This document shows positions 18,749-28,089 of a DNA stretch of 64,000 nt, piece by piece. How positions within the stretch are numbered: the first letter of the stretch is position 1; each line of letters begins with the position of its first letter. A program made the position numbers and the translations under genes. Source of the DNA: UBA6168 sp964573725 (GTDB taxonomy: Bacteria; Bacteroidota; Bacteroidia; Chitinophagales; Saprospiraceae); NCBI GenBank assembly GCA_964573725.1, contig CAZNLJ010000020.1:32472-96471 (forward strand), in the 5' to 3' direction. The notes beneath the pieces were generated by a model, which worked only from the letters and a program-made list of their open reading frames with translations, made no database searches and had not been told where the DNA came from.

Positions 18749-21700
18749 TCAATACCGGATGAATCGGGTGGTCCGGACGGACGACCCGCTGCGGACAACC
18801 AGCAGGTACAGGCCGGCCGGCCGGCCTTCCGCCCAGGGTATGCGGATATGGTTTTCCCCGGCGGACAGCTCCGCCGGCAGGGTGCCGATTTCCCGCCCGT
18901 ACAGGTCGTACCATGCGATGCGGACCGGCTGCGGCCGCGCCGAATGCATGTCCAGGAATAGGTCCGCACGACCCGGATTGGGATACAGCCGCCGGAGGAG
19001 GAGGGACCGGTCGTCCCCGGGTATTTCGGCTGTCGGCGTGACCTCGAAATCCGCCGGGTCGTATACATGGATGAGCATCGGCAGGCTTTCCACCCCCCGG
19101 TAGGTCACCGTCAGCGTATCATACCCCGGCAAATCACCCCGCACCCTGTTCCGACCCTCCCGGCCGGCCTTGCCGGACCGGAAATGGTAGTCCACGCTGT
19201 CGACCTCCGACAAGGAACCGGTGAAGTCGGGAAATACCGCCAGGAAGCGAACCGGAATTTCCGCCCCCCATCCGACGGACACCCGGCCGCTGGCCGGATA
19301 TATCGAGACCGGTACCTGGTCCGTACCGACCACAATCTGTGTGTGGACCAGTTGCACCGGGATATCGGCACCGTCGTAACCGGTCACCAGAATGTCGCGC
19401 GGCCCCAAGGGCAGGGCACCCGGCTGGTAGCCGGCGGACAGGACGTTGCCCTCCGCCGATACCGTGTGATAGCCGCCCGCTTCCTCGATATGGAGCTCGA
19501 TACGGGCGATCTCCCCGTTTCCGGTGACCTCGAACTGGACGGGATTGCCCGCGGACAAATACTGGCCGGCGGGCGGGCTTTCGAGGCTGAGGGTGCCGGT
19601 AGCCGAATAGTTATCGCATAGCTCGGATGGGATGTAGTTCAGGGTATTTTGGGACAGGTCATAGCCGGACCTGGTGAAATCCGCCGAGTCGGGGTGTGCC
19701 GCCAGCAGTTCCCGCACCCGTCCGATCACCGTCGGATTCGCGGCGGCGCCCATGTGGAACTGCGCCGGTACCGAGGAGACCGATTCGCCCGACAGCCCAC
19801 CCCGTTGGCTGGTGGCCGATACGACCAGGTCGTGGAAAGGGTCTTCGAACAGGTCCACCAGCCATTCGTCGACGTTTAGGGAGGCCAGGGCCGCCAATTG
19901 CAAGAGGGCGACCCGCCAACGGAGCGCGAATACGAACCCGGATAGGTTCGCGACCGTTTCGTTCGTCTCCACGGCATGCAGATACACGTCCGACATGGCC
20001 AGGTCGCCGAGGGTGGTGATGGCTGCCTGCGAGACCTGCAGGTCGTTGACAGCCCCGTTGAAGCAGCTGCCCACACCCGCCAGTTCCAGCCAAGCACACA
20101 AGCCCAGGCAGGAAATGCCCGGATCCAGCAGCAGGTTGGCCATCTGGGAGCCGAAATGCGGCGCATTGAGGGTAATAAGCTTGCGGATGTCATCCCGGTA
20201 GTTTTCTCCCGCCACATACATCCTGGCCAGCAAGCCACCCATGCTGTGACAGACCAGGTCGGCTTTCCCGACGGAAATACCCCGGGCGAGCAAGCCGGCT
20301 TTCAGGTTCCGGATACCTTCCCCGACAACCGCATCGTTGACCTGGAAACCGAAATCGTTGGTCGCTTCGTAATCCGCCGCCAGCAGCATCCCGCCGTCGT
20401 ACAAACCCGATGCCGACAAACTGTCCTCCATGGTGGAAAAGGCCGCTTCCCCATTGGACCACAAGCCATGCACAAACAAGACCGGCGGCCGGTAGACATC
20501 CAGCTCAAAGGAGGTATAGACCGCTCCGCTGCCCTGGTCGAAAATCTCCACGGTCAGCACGCCGGAGAGGCCGTTCGATTCGACCTGCCGGGGGTGGCGG
20601 TACCGGAAGCGAAGGGTGGGGCCGTACCGGAAATCAAACGAGAAAGCACCGGACATGTCCGGCTGGAGCCCCATTGGGTCTGTGCCGATCCGCATGGAAA
20701 TGGCGGCCAGCGCCACACCGCTCGTATCGGTGGGCCGGATATCGAAATACGAAACGTCCGCCCCGTCGGCACATAGCTCGGCGGATTCGGCAAAAAAACC
20801 GTCGGCCTCGAAAGTTCGGAGCGGATCGGACCGGAAGACCGAGAAATGCTTGACCGTGAACGGCTGTTCGATAGCCGGGACAGGTGTCACGTATCCGATT
20901 ACCCAATCGGAGATCCGATGGATATCGCTTGCTTCCTGGTAGGTGGTGGAATCCAGGGTCTCCCGGTTGCCGCCATCCGGGTCGCTTCGGCAGAATATCC
21001 GTGTTTCCAGGTCATCGAACACATTGTTCCGGTATACGAAGAAGTACAGTTTTTCCGCTTTTGTATCGACAAAAGGGGCATCGGGCAGCCGGTCGCTGCC
21101 GAAGAGCGAACCCGGGGCCGCATACACCGTATCCAGGACGGCGCCCGAACTGTCGGTCCCCAGCATCCAACAACCGCCCGCAAGGGGCGATTCCGAGAGG
21201 AAGAAACCATGGGTGAGCGGATGGACGACGTAGTTCCCGGTCGAGAATACGATCGGTGGCGGCAGGAAGCCGAGCGGTGCCAGGCCGGTTCCGTCCGTTC
21301 GGATCCGGAACCTTTCCTGTCCGGTGCCCTGGGTGAAATAGAGCATCCCGTCGTCTTCGTCCAGACCGAGCTTGTAACAGGGCACCAGCCCGGAAGGGTT
21401 GTAGACGAGGCCATCCTCCCCGGTCGACAGGTCGAGATACCGGATGCCGACCGCGTCGACCGTTCCGCTGCTGACCGTGTAATAGAGCCGGTTTTCCCCA
21501 TGGTGGTAAACCAGGGAGGTCGCCGCGAAGTGGTCCGACAGGACCGTCGGCTCGCCGCCGGCGACCGCTACCGCCATCAGCCGGTCCGCCTGAACGGTAT
21601 GCAGGACAAAATAGATCCGCTGGTGCAGGGTATCGAAGCAGAGGATCGGAATGTCATTGTTGGCATCGAATGGGCCTGTTTCGAACAGCAGCTGTGCGGC

Positions 21701-21832
21701 ACCGGTGGCCAGGTCCCGGGCATGGAGGCTGGCTCCGGGCTGCGACCAATACAGCGACTGGGCCGTAGCCTGGGGCAGGGCGGCGAACAGCAGGGGCCAT
21801 CCGCAGGAAAACAGCAAACGGAGGTACTTCAT
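18749..21832 (-). CDS. Secreted lipase-like alpha/beta hydrolase with T9SS sorting domain
   Basis: 1027 residues. A signal peptide (to AQS, about residue 25) is followed by a propeller-like region (about 26-310). An alpha/beta-hydrolase then has PVLFVHGLWSNGEAAF (oxyanion/His-Gly block), the nucleophile elbow VCHSMGG with Ser530, and LITLNAPHFGSQMANLL, as in PGAP1/LipA-type lipases. Elbow position -1 is His and -2 is Cys rather than Gly. Ig-like sequence follows, and the protein ends in a type A T9SS sorting domain (YPNPGRADLFLD ... GLYLLVVRSG ... RFIRY). It is therefore probably secreted or surface-bound. A fusion of a propeller sensor-like region with a lipase is unusual. Confidence 0.85.
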   Translation of the reverse strand: MKYLRLLFSCGWPLLFAALPQATAQSLYWSQPGASLHARDLATGAAQLLFETGPFDANNDIPILCFDTLHQRIYFVLHTVQADRLMAVAVAGGEPTVLSDHFAATSLVYHHGENRLYYTVSSGTVDAVGIRYLDLSTGEDGLVYNPSGLVPCYKLGLDEDDGMLYFTQGTGQERFRIRTDGTGLAPLGFLPPPIVFSTGNYVVHPLTHGFFLSESPLAGGCWMLGTDSSGAVLDTVYAAPGSLFGSDRLPDAPFVDTKAEKLYFFVYRNNVFDDLETRIFCRSDPDGGNRETLDSTTYQEASDIHRISDWVIGYVTPVPAIEQPFTVKHFSVFRSDPLRTFEADGFFAESAELCADGADVSYFDIRPTDTSGVALAAISMRIGTDPMGLQPDMSGAFSFDFRYGPTLRFRYRHPRQVESNGLSGVLTVEIFDQGSGAVYTSFELDVYRPPVLFVHGLWSNGEAAFSTMEDSLSASGLYDGGMLLAADYEATNDFGFQVNDAVVGEGIRNLKAGLLARGISVGKADLVCHSMGGLLARMYVAGENYRDDIRKLITLNAPHFGSQMANLLLDPGISCLGLCAWLELAGVGSCFNGAVNDLQVSQAAITTLGDLAMSDVYLHAVETNETVANLSGFVFALRWRVALLQLAALASLNVDEWLVDLFEDPFHDLVVSATSQRGGLSGESVSSVPAQFHMGAAANPTVIGRVRELLAAHPDSADFTRSGYDLSQNTLNYIPSELCDNYSATGTLSLESPPAGQYLSAGNPVQFEVTGNGEIARIELHIEEAGGYHTVSAEGNVLSAGYQPGALPLGPRDILVTGYDGADIPVQLVHTQIVVGTDQVPVSIYPASGRVSVGWGAEIPVRFLAVFPDFTGSLSEVDSVDYHFRSGKAGREGRNRVRGDLPGYDTLTVTYRGVESLPMLIHVYDPADFEVTPTAEIPGDDRSLLLRRLYPNPGRADLFLDMHSARPQPVRIAWYDLYGREIGTLPAELSAGENHIRIPWAEGRPAGLYLLVVRSGSSVRTTRFIRY

Positions 21833-21885
21833 CGTATCATTTTTTTGGTGGGGAGCGAGGCGGACAACCGGTGTCCGGTGTTCCC

Positions 21886-22230
21886 CTATCGGATTTTCAC
21901 CCGGAAAGCGCCGTCCGTCACCGGCAAGGCGTTCCCTTGGTCATCGAGGACGATTCCGGAGAAAGTGCCTGCCGCGGAACCGCCGATCCGGAAGCCGATA
22001 GCCTCGAACCTCCCAGTGGCGGCAGCGGCGGTATAAGTCATGACCGAAGGCCCGTCATTCCGTCCGTAGACGGGCGTTCCGCAGCATTCATCCTGCAGGA
22101 TATCGCAAGCGGAAGTGCCGGCGGATACGAAGGAAGGGTCGCCGGCGGGCAGGCTGTTGCCGGCGAGGGTTCGGAAAGTCATGGCCAACAGGATGGTCGT
22201 CGGGGCGACGAGAGAAAATATCCGGTTCAT
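21886..22230 (-). CDS. Small exported protein of unknown function
   Basis: 114 residues starting MNRIFSLVAPTTILLAMTF, a signal-peptide-like start with likely cleavage after LAG. The mature part has three cysteines in a short stretch (SACDILQDECCG) and then a beta-rich end (FEAIGFRIGGSAAGTFSGIVLDDQGNALPVTDGAF). The sequence is like the small structural repeats seen beside T9SS substrates, but I do not recognise the family. It lies 53 nt before the lipase gene and about 125 nt after the LytTR regulator gene, all in one direction. Confidence 0.6.
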   Translation of the reverse strand: MNRIFSLVAPTTILLAMTFRTLAGNSLPAGDPSFVSAGTSACDILQDECCGTPVYGRNDGPSVMTYTAAAATGRFEAIGFRIGGSAAGTFSGIVLDDQGNALPVTDGAFRVKIR

Positions 22231-22354
22231 AGGCTGTTTTTTGACCGGTGAAAAGGAGGGGCGACGGGGCGGACAAGCGATTGCCACCCGGACCGCCGCC
22301 ACGAGGCGGCCGCCGGTCGCAGGCCGGTTCAGGAGCGGCCCGGTCGCCGGGGAA

Positions 22355-23107
22355 TCACCGGACGGCGGGCTTCGTCCGGAAGACCTCGAAGATGTTGAAC
22401 AGTTTCTTGTATTCCGCCGCGCTCAGCTGGATTTTCCGGTCCCGGACCAGGATATAGTTCCCTTCCAGGAAAGCGCTGAAGTGGCGAAGGTTGACAATAT
22501 GATTGCGCCCCACCTTGACAAAATCATCGGCGTCGACCTGTTGTTGGAAGACCGTCAGGGTCGAGGCAAAGGAATATTCGGCGTCCTCGGTAAAGATCCG
22601 GATGGCTCCGCCGACCGAATGGACGTACAGGATATCCAGGATGCTGACCCTGTGAAAGACATTTTTCTTTTTCAACAGGATGTAGCCCTCCTGGGCCGCA
22701 GACCTGTGCGGGAAGCCGCCGGGAACCGTGCCGCTGCGTTCCACCAGGTTGGCGATGGCCGTTTCGATGGAATACAGGAGGATACGTTCGTTGAAAGTCT
22801 TGGACAGGTAGCCGTGGGGGCGCGTGCCCAGGGCCCTTTCGATGATCAGTTCGTCGTCACTGGCCGTCATGAAGATGATCGGAATCTGCCGTTTATTGTT
22901 GAGATAACGGGCCACCTTGATACCCGCTTCCCTGTCCGCGGGTGTCATGATGTCGAGGATTGCGAAATCCGGGTCGGCTTCATCGATGGTCCGCAAGGCA
23001 TGTTGCAGGTGGTGGGACAGGAAGATATCCTTGTAACCCAGCAGCAGGAGGTGCTGTTTCAAGGCCGTGGCGATGGCGTATTCGTCCTCGAAAATGAAAA
23101 TCTTCAT
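22355..23107 (-). CDS. LytTR-family response regulator
   Basis: 250 residues: a receiver domain (1-120) with acidic pocket Glu7/Asp8/Glu9, phospho-acceptor Asp52 (FAILDIMTP), Thr/Ser in FMTAS and Lys in YLSKTF. A LytTR DNA-binding domain follows (about 150-245; ILDILYVHSVGGAIRIFTED ... DFVKVGRNHIVNL). The ATG at 23107 is set by the usual start MKIFIFEDE. It lies 7 nt after the histidine kinase stop, so the pair is co-transcribed. The block DIMTPADREAGIKVA replaces the common DIxLPxxxG, a variation also seen in other Bacteroidota regulators. Confidence 0.94.
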   Translation of the reverse strand: MKIFIFEDEYAIATALKQHLLLLGYKDIFLSHHLQHALRTIDEADPDFAILDIMTPADREAGIKVARYLNNKRQIPIIFMTASDDELIIERALGTRPHGYLSKTFNERILLYSIETAIANLVERSGTVPGGFPHRSAAQEGYILLKKKNVFHRVSILDILYVHSVGGAIRIFTEDAEYSFASTLTVFQQQVDADDFVKVGRNHIVNLRHFSAFLEGNYILVRDRKIQLSAAEYKKLFNIFEVFRTKPAVR

Positions 23108-23114
23108 GGCACGG

Positions 23115-25226
23115 TCATTTAGCGCTGGCCTGGAGTGGTACACTGACCCGGAAGACCACTTGCCCGGACTCGTTTTGAAAGTGGAAAGGCCAGCCCAGGC
23201 TTTCGCAGATCCCTTTGACCCATTTCAGGCCGAAGGAATCCAAGGCATCGATCAGGAAGCCTTCGGGCAATGCGGGACCGTTGTTGGAAACCTGCAGCAG
23301 GAGTTCCTTTTCCCGGATATCCGCCTCGACCCGGATAACCGGTGAAGGATTGTTGGTACCGGTGTATTTGAAAGCGTTTGTCAGCACTTCGTTCAACAGT
23401 TTTCCGATTTCGATGGCCAGGTTGGTTTCGATCTGGTGTTCACGTCCGCGGACAACCTGATGGACCCGGATCTGACCATCGGAATGGTCGTTGAGGATGA
23501 CCAGTTCCGAGAGCAGCTTCTCCAGGAACCGTTTGAGGCCGGTGTGGAGCGCGTTGCCGTCCCGATAGAACTGGGCGTGTATTTTCTCGGTGATGATGAC
23601 GTTGTTCTGGATGAACCGGATTACCGACCTGGATTCCGCGTCCTTGACCTGTTCGCCCTTGATAGCGATAAGGCTGGCGATGGTTGCGAGGTTGTTGCGG
23701 ATGCGGTGGTGCATCTCGGCGCTCATCTTGAGGACATCCTCCTTGCGTTGGCGCTGCAGGGCGGCGGTACGGGACCCTTGGTAGGCCAGGGCGGCGAGCA
23801 GGACCAAGCCGGCGAGGAGCCCCAGGGACAATCGATTCCTGTTGCGGAGTTGCTCCGCGTTCCGGCGAATCTTCAATTCCCGGATTTCCTTTTCATAGGA
23901 CAGCAGCCGGGCTTGGGCGCGCTGATGATGAGCCGCCATGGAATCCTGTATGGCCAGTGCCTCCTGCAGGTAGCGGTTGCTGTGTTTGAAATCGCCCGCC
24001 TGGTCGTAGATATCGGCGACCTTGCGGAGGGTGCCGGCCTCCAGGGGGTTTTGGCCGTTCTTATCGAGCGCCTCCTGCAGCATGGCGGTGGCGGTGGCCG
24101 TCCGTCCTTGCCGGGCCATCCGCGCGGCCAGGTTGACCAGGGGCTTCACCTCAAGGGCGGCTTGGCCGAAAGCCCGTGCCGAATCGAGGGCCAGCCGGTA
24201 ATACGTTTCGGCCCGATCGGGATCCTGCCCTTGGTTCTCATACAATTCCCCTACGTTGTTGAACAACTGGGCTTTCAGGACGGGTGCGGCATAGACCAGG
24301 GCGGAATCGAAGGCGGCGAGCGCCTTCTCCACCTCACCCTGCCGCTGGTAGCTGAGCTGCAGCCGCCCGTAGGTGGTGCCGATGAGGTCGCTTTTTCCGA
24401 CCGCATATGCTTTTTCAAGGGCGGCGGTCAGGTAGGCTTCGGCACTGGCATATTGTCCCAACAGCTGGTAGATATCCCCGATGCTGCTCGCCGATTGGAC
24501 GGCCGCCACCCTCGCACCGATGCTGTCGGCGAATGCATAGCCCCGCAGGGCATAGGACAAGGCCCTCGTGAAATCGTACCTTCCCTTGTACAGGGTACTG
24601 ACGTTGCCCAGGTCCTCCGCATAATAGGCCCATTGGCCGGTCAGCGAATCCAGGATCATCGCCTGCACCGCAAAATCGACCGCCTCCTGGAGCCGGCCCT
24701 GTTTTTCACAGATGAGCGCCAGGTTCACATAGGATGCGGCAATGGCGGCGGTATCCTTCCTCTCCTCGTCGATGGCCAGGGAAGCCTTCATCAGGACGAT
24801 GGCCGTGTCGATTTCCCCTAAAAAGTAAAACATCAACCCGAGGTCGTTCGTCACCGCCGATAATTTCCGCAGGTCGGCCAGGGAGTCGAACAATAGCCTG
24901 GCCCGATCATACGGGGCGATGGCCGCCTGATATGCCCCTTCGTAATAAGACACATTGCCCAAGGCGCGATACCCCGCCGCCGTACCGGCGGCATAATCGG
25001 CATGACGGGATTCGTCGATGGCTGCGTACGCCCGATCTGCCGCCGTCCCACTGTCCACCCCCTTGTACTCGTCGGATAACCGGACGAGCAGGTCCACCCG
25101 CTCCCGGCTATCCCGGCTGTTTCGAAGGACGGCCTCCAAGCTGTCGATAAGCCTGGTCTGGGCTGGTGCGACGTGGGTCAGCAGGAATACGGTGTAAAGG
25201 AACGGTGGCAGGACCTGGCGGTTCAT
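23115..25226 (-). CDS. TPR-containing HisKA_2 sensor histidine kinase
   Basis: About 703 residues. A signal peptide or anchor comes first (MNRQVLPPFLYTVFLLTHVAPAQ), then periplasmic TPR repeats at about 40-430 (ALGNVSYYEGAYQAAIAPYDRA; VNLALICEKQGRLQEAVDFA; ADIYQLLGQYASAEAYL type). A single membrane helix (about 465-485) follows, then HisKA_2 with EMHHRIRNNLATIASLI, where His506/His507 includes the phospho-acceptor. The HATPase domain has the N-box ELLNEVLTNAFKY, then VSNNGPALPEGF and a variant G-box SFGLKWVKGICESL. It partners the LytTR regulator 7 nt downstream. The start is ATG 25226; a TTG 21 nt upstream is less likely. Confidence 0.92.
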   Translation of the reverse strand: MNRQVLPPFLYTVFLLTHVAPAQTRLIDSLEAVLRNSRDSRERVDLLVRLSDEYKGVDSGTAADRAYAAIDESRHADYAAGTAAGYRALGNVSYYEGAYQAAIAPYDRARLLFDSLADLRKLSAVTNDLGLMFYFLGEIDTAIVLMKASLAIDEERKDTAAIAASYVNLALICEKQGRLQEAVDFAVQAMILDSLTGQWAYYAEDLGNVSTLYKGRYDFTRALSYALRGYAFADSIGARVAAVQSASSIGDIYQLLGQYASAEAYLTAALEKAYAVGKSDLIGTTYGRLQLSYQRQGEVEKALAAFDSALVYAAPVLKAQLFNNVGELYENQGQDPDRAETYYRLALDSARAFGQAALEVKPLVNLAARMARQGRTATATAMLQEALDKNGQNPLEAGTLRKVADIYDQAGDFKHSNRYLQEALAIQDSMAAHHQRAQARLLSYEKEIRELKIRRNAEQLRNRNRLSLGLLAGLVLLAALAYQGSRTAALQRQRKEDVLKMSAEMHHRIRNNLATIASLIAIKGEQVKDAESRSVIRFIQNNVIITEKIHAQFYRDGNALHTGLKRFLEKLLSELVILNDHSDGQIRVHQVVRGREHQIETNLAIEIGKLLNEVLTNAFKYTGTNNPSPVIRVEADIREKELLLQVSNNGPALPEGFLIDALDSFGLKWVKGICESLGWPFHFQNESGQVVFRVSVPLQASAK

Positions 25227-25662
25227 CTTGGGTAATTGTGGGTTCAAAGGAAGGGACCTCCACGCGGAAGCACAACCTCTTTCCGGGGAGTGCCGTATTT
25301 CATCCTACAAGTTACGATTTTTTTCCGACAGGCCCCGGCGTCCTTTCCTCCGAATCTACCATCCCCTTCCAATCGGCCGATTCGGACGGCTTCCATGCCG
25401 GGCAATCAGTTGCACCGTACCGACCGCCTGGTCCTACCCACGACATCCACGAATTCGCCAAATCGTCTAATTCGTAGACCCCTCCCTGCGAAGCAGGGCA
25501 AGTCAATAAGATCCACGAATTCGCCAAATCGTCTAATTCGTAGACCCCTCCCTGCGAAGCAGGGCAAGTCAATAAAATCCACGAATTCGCCAAATCGTCT
25601 AATTCGTAGACCCCTCCCTGCGAAGCAGGGAAAAAATAAAATCCACGAATTCTCCGAATCGT
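25227..25662. other. Gene-free stretch with repeat array upstream of the kinase gene
   Basis: The left part (25227-25445) should contain the promoter of the kinase gene; the best box by eye, TAACTTGT on the minus strand near 25307-25314, is only a partial match. The right part is the 66-bp repeat array. Frames stay open through the array because 66 is divisible by three, but this is not evidence for a protein. Confidence 0.55.
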
Positions 25663-25673
25663 CTAATTCGTAG
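25453..25673. repeat. Tandem array of the 64/66-bp unit, about 3.4 copies
   Basis: Copies begin at 25453, 25519, 25585 and 25649, so the first two intervals are 66 bp and the third is 64 bp. The two extra bases come from GGCAAGTCAATAA replacing GGAAAAAATAA after the hairpin. The unit is otherwise the same as at 16778-16961, with hairpin TCCCTGC-GAA-GCAGGGA. The last partial copy runs into the TonB receptor gene and supplies its TAG stop (25663-25665 on the plus strand). Confidence 0.95.
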
Positions 25674-28089
25674 CCCCGAACGCGCATTGCAGCGCCATCA
25701 CCAGTTGGCGGCCGGCCGCCGCGATACCGGAGCTATAGGTACGGTACCGCCGGTCCGTCAGGTTTTCCAGGCCGGCCGTCAGCGTCCAGTCCTGTGCCAC
25801 CCGGGTACTCGCCTTGAAATTGAGCGTATACCAGGCCGGCGACCAGGGCCGGCCTTCCGCATCCAGCGCATAGATCTCCGGCTTGCCCCGTTCCTCCTGG
25901 GCGAGTTGGGCGTAGCGGCGGGCACCGCTGTACGCGACATACCATTGGAAGCGCAGCGGGCCCCGGGAATAGCCCAGGCGGGTCGTCCCGAAGAGCGGCG
26001 GAGCATGGCGGGAGGGGCTGCGGGTACCGTCGTCCAGTTCCTCCTCGCCCTGTTGGATATTGAGGTCCGAGGAGAAGGAAATCCCGTTGTCCCAGGCGGC
26101 GGTGATGCCGACCTGGACGCCGAAGACTTCCGCATGGGCGGCATTCACGACAGCCTGGACCCGGCTCATGACCCCGTCATAGAGCAGGCTGTCGCGGCCG
26201 TCGAGGGAGAAATTGCGGCGGACCATGGCGTTGCGGAGGCGGGTATAATAGCCGGCCAGGTCGACCTGGACCGGCGGGGCCGGCCGCCAGGCCATGCCGA
26301 GCTCCGCCTGCCAGGCATATTCCGCCTGCAGGGAAGGATTCGGCACCGTGACGGCACCGGGTTCGGAGTCGAACACCTTGCCCATATCGTCCACGTTCGG
26401 TGCCCGGAAGGCGGTGGCCACCTGGCCGCGGAACAACCAGCGGTCCGAAGGGCGGAATGTGAGGCCCGTGCTGCCCGTCAGGGAGCCATTGTCCAAGGAA
26501 GCCGAGGTGAACGGGAAAGGGTAGAACCGGGTATCGAAGCGCGCATCGAGGGTATTGTGGCTGTACCGGAGGCCTGCCTGTCCGTGCCAGGGTCCGGCGG
26601 GGGCGTAGTGGTACGACAGGTAGGCCCCCAGGGAGGCCCAGTCGGCCTGCGGGTAGCGGGCCGGACCGGGTTGGGACGCACCGCTGAGGATGTCCTCGTC
26701 CGTACCGGTGGAGACGACCCGGTCCAGGACCGCTTCCAGCCCGTACAGCAGCTGGTGGCGGCCATGCCAAGCCTTGCGGAAATCCGCATTGGCGGACCAG
26801 GCCAGGACCTGTTCTTCCCGGATTTCCCGGATGGCGGCACCGATGTTGCGGCTGATGCGGCTCTCCCCGAAGGACTGGCGGGCCAGTCGGACCGTCGCCT
26901 CGTCATACCAGGCGTTCGGGGCCTGGTGTCGGACGGACAGCAGCGTCATCCCCCAGGATTGCGGGCCGTAGCGCCACTCCCCGTACCGGGGCTGTCCGTT
27001 GCGGTACCGGATATGGCGGTCGTACCGGTCGTAATCGGAGGTCTCCGAATGGTGGAGGGCCAGCTGCACATCCCAATCGGGGTGGGGTTGGTACCGCAGC
27101 TTCTGCATGATATTGAGCTGGCTGTATCCGGAGGGGCGCTGGACCAGCGGATCCGGATTGGCGACGGTCAGGTCCTGGCCGTCGATGCGGGAGACATAGA
27201 AAGGACGCAGGTATTCATCCGGCCCATGCCGCCCCATGCGCAGGTCGTCGAAGTCGAAGGCGCTCACGCTCGTGAGCAGCGCCCATTTCCGCCAGCCGGC
27301 CTGCACATCGAAATGGGCCGTCTGTTCGCGGTTGGCCGTGGCCGTCCGCCAGGCGGCATGGCCACGGACCAGGACGGGCTTCGTCGGCCCGGCCAGGGCG
27401 GGGGTCAGGGTCTCGAACCGCATGACCCCGCCGATGGCATCGGAGCCGTACATGACGGAGCCCGGGCCGAAGAGCACTTCCGTCCGTTCCAAGGAGAAGG
27501 GATCCAGGGAGATGACCTGTTGCAGGTTGCCGCTCCGGAAGATGGCGGTGTTCATGCGGACCCCGTCGACGGCATACAGCAGCCGGTTGGAGGAAAACCC
27601 GCGGACCATGGGGCTTCCGCCGCCTTGCTGGCTTTTCTGGATGAACACCTTGCCGGAAATGCCCAGCAGGTCGGCGGCGGTCTGGGGTTGCTGCAGTCGG
27701 ATATCCGCCGAACGGATCCGGGTGACGGCTGCCGGGACTTCGGCCGCGGGTTGCTCCCATCGGGAAGCGGATACCACGACCTGTCCGAGGGGCAGGACGT
27801 CCGGCCGCAGGAACCAGGTGAAACCGGCGGCCTGCAGCTGGTCGTAGGGTACCGTGTCGGTCCGGTAGCCCAACATGCGGATGAGCAGGGTGTCGGCCGG
27901 TGTCAGGGCCGAACCGTCGACCTTGCCGCCGTTATCCGTCACCAGCATCAGGCGGTCCGCCGATTGCTGCAGGGTGACGCCCGGCAGCGGGGCGCCCGTC
28001 TCCTGGTCCGATATGGTGATGGTCTGTGCCGTCGCCCGATCCGGGAATAGGAACGGGAGAAAAAGCACCAGGAATATTGTCTTGTTCAT
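25663..28089 (-). CDS. TonB-dependent receptor, heme/hemoglobin-type
   Basis: 808 residues with a signal peptide (MNKTIFLVLFLPFLFPDRATAQ), a carboxypeptidase-regulatory-like domain (about 23-95), a TonB-box-like VVVSASRWEQ, and a plug containing GGGSPMVRGFSSNRLLYAVDG and RMNTAIFRSGNLQ. These resemble hemin/hemoglobin receptors of Bacteroidota. The barrel ends normally, but the last codons and the stop come from the repeat element, so the extreme C-terminus (LVMALQCAFGATN) lacks the usual terminal aromatic. Two small genes upstream in the same direction may belong to the same unit. Substrate is an inference from plug similarity. Confidence 0.9.
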   Translation of the reverse strand: MNKTIFLVLFLPFLFPDRATAQTITISDQETGAPLPGVTLQQSADRLMLVTDNGGKVDGSALTPADTLLIRMLGYRTDTVPYDQLQAAGFTWFLRPDVLPLGQVVVSASRWEQPAAEVPAAVTRIRSADIRLQQPQTAADLLGISGKVFIQKSQQGGGSPMVRGFSSNRLLYAVDGVRMNTAIFRSGNLQQVISLDPFSLERTEVLFGPGSVMYGSDAIGGVMRFETLTPALAGPTKPVLVRGHAAWRTATANREQTAHFDVQAGWRKWALLTSVSAFDFDDLRMGRHGPDEYLRPFYVSRIDGQDLTVANPDPLVQRPSGYSQLNIMQKLRYQPHPDWDVQLALHHSETSDYDRYDRHIRYRNGQPRYGEWRYGPQSWGMTLLSVRHQAPNAWYDEATVRLARQSFGESRISRNIGAAIREIREEQVLAWSANADFRKAWHGRHQLLYGLEAVLDRVVSTGTDEDILSGASQPGPARYPQADWASLGAYLSYHYAPAGPWHGQAGLRYSHNTLDARFDTRFYPFPFTSASLDNGSLTGSTGLTFRPSDRWLFRGQVATAFRAPNVDDMGKVFDSEPGAVTVPNPSLQAEYAWQAELGMAWRPAPPVQVDLAGYYTRLRNAMVRRNFSLDGRDSLLYDGVMSRVQAVVNAAHAEVFGVQVGITAAWDNGISFSSDLNIQQGEEELDDGTRSPSRHAPPLFGTTRLGYSRGPLRFQWYVAYSGARRYAQLAQEERGKPEIYALDAEGRPWSPAWYTLNFKASTRVAQDWTLTAGLENLTDRRYRTYSSGIAAAGRQLVMALQCAFGATN

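Noticed and set aside
25312..25687. Repetitive proteins predicted across the 66-bp array
   Set aside because: The period is divisible by three so frames stay open in every direction; sequence is explained by the DNA repeat and has no start signal.
25687..28050. 787-codon open frame opposite the TonB receptor gene
   Set aside because: Same reason: shadow of a GC-rich receptor gene with clear signal peptide and plug on the other strand.
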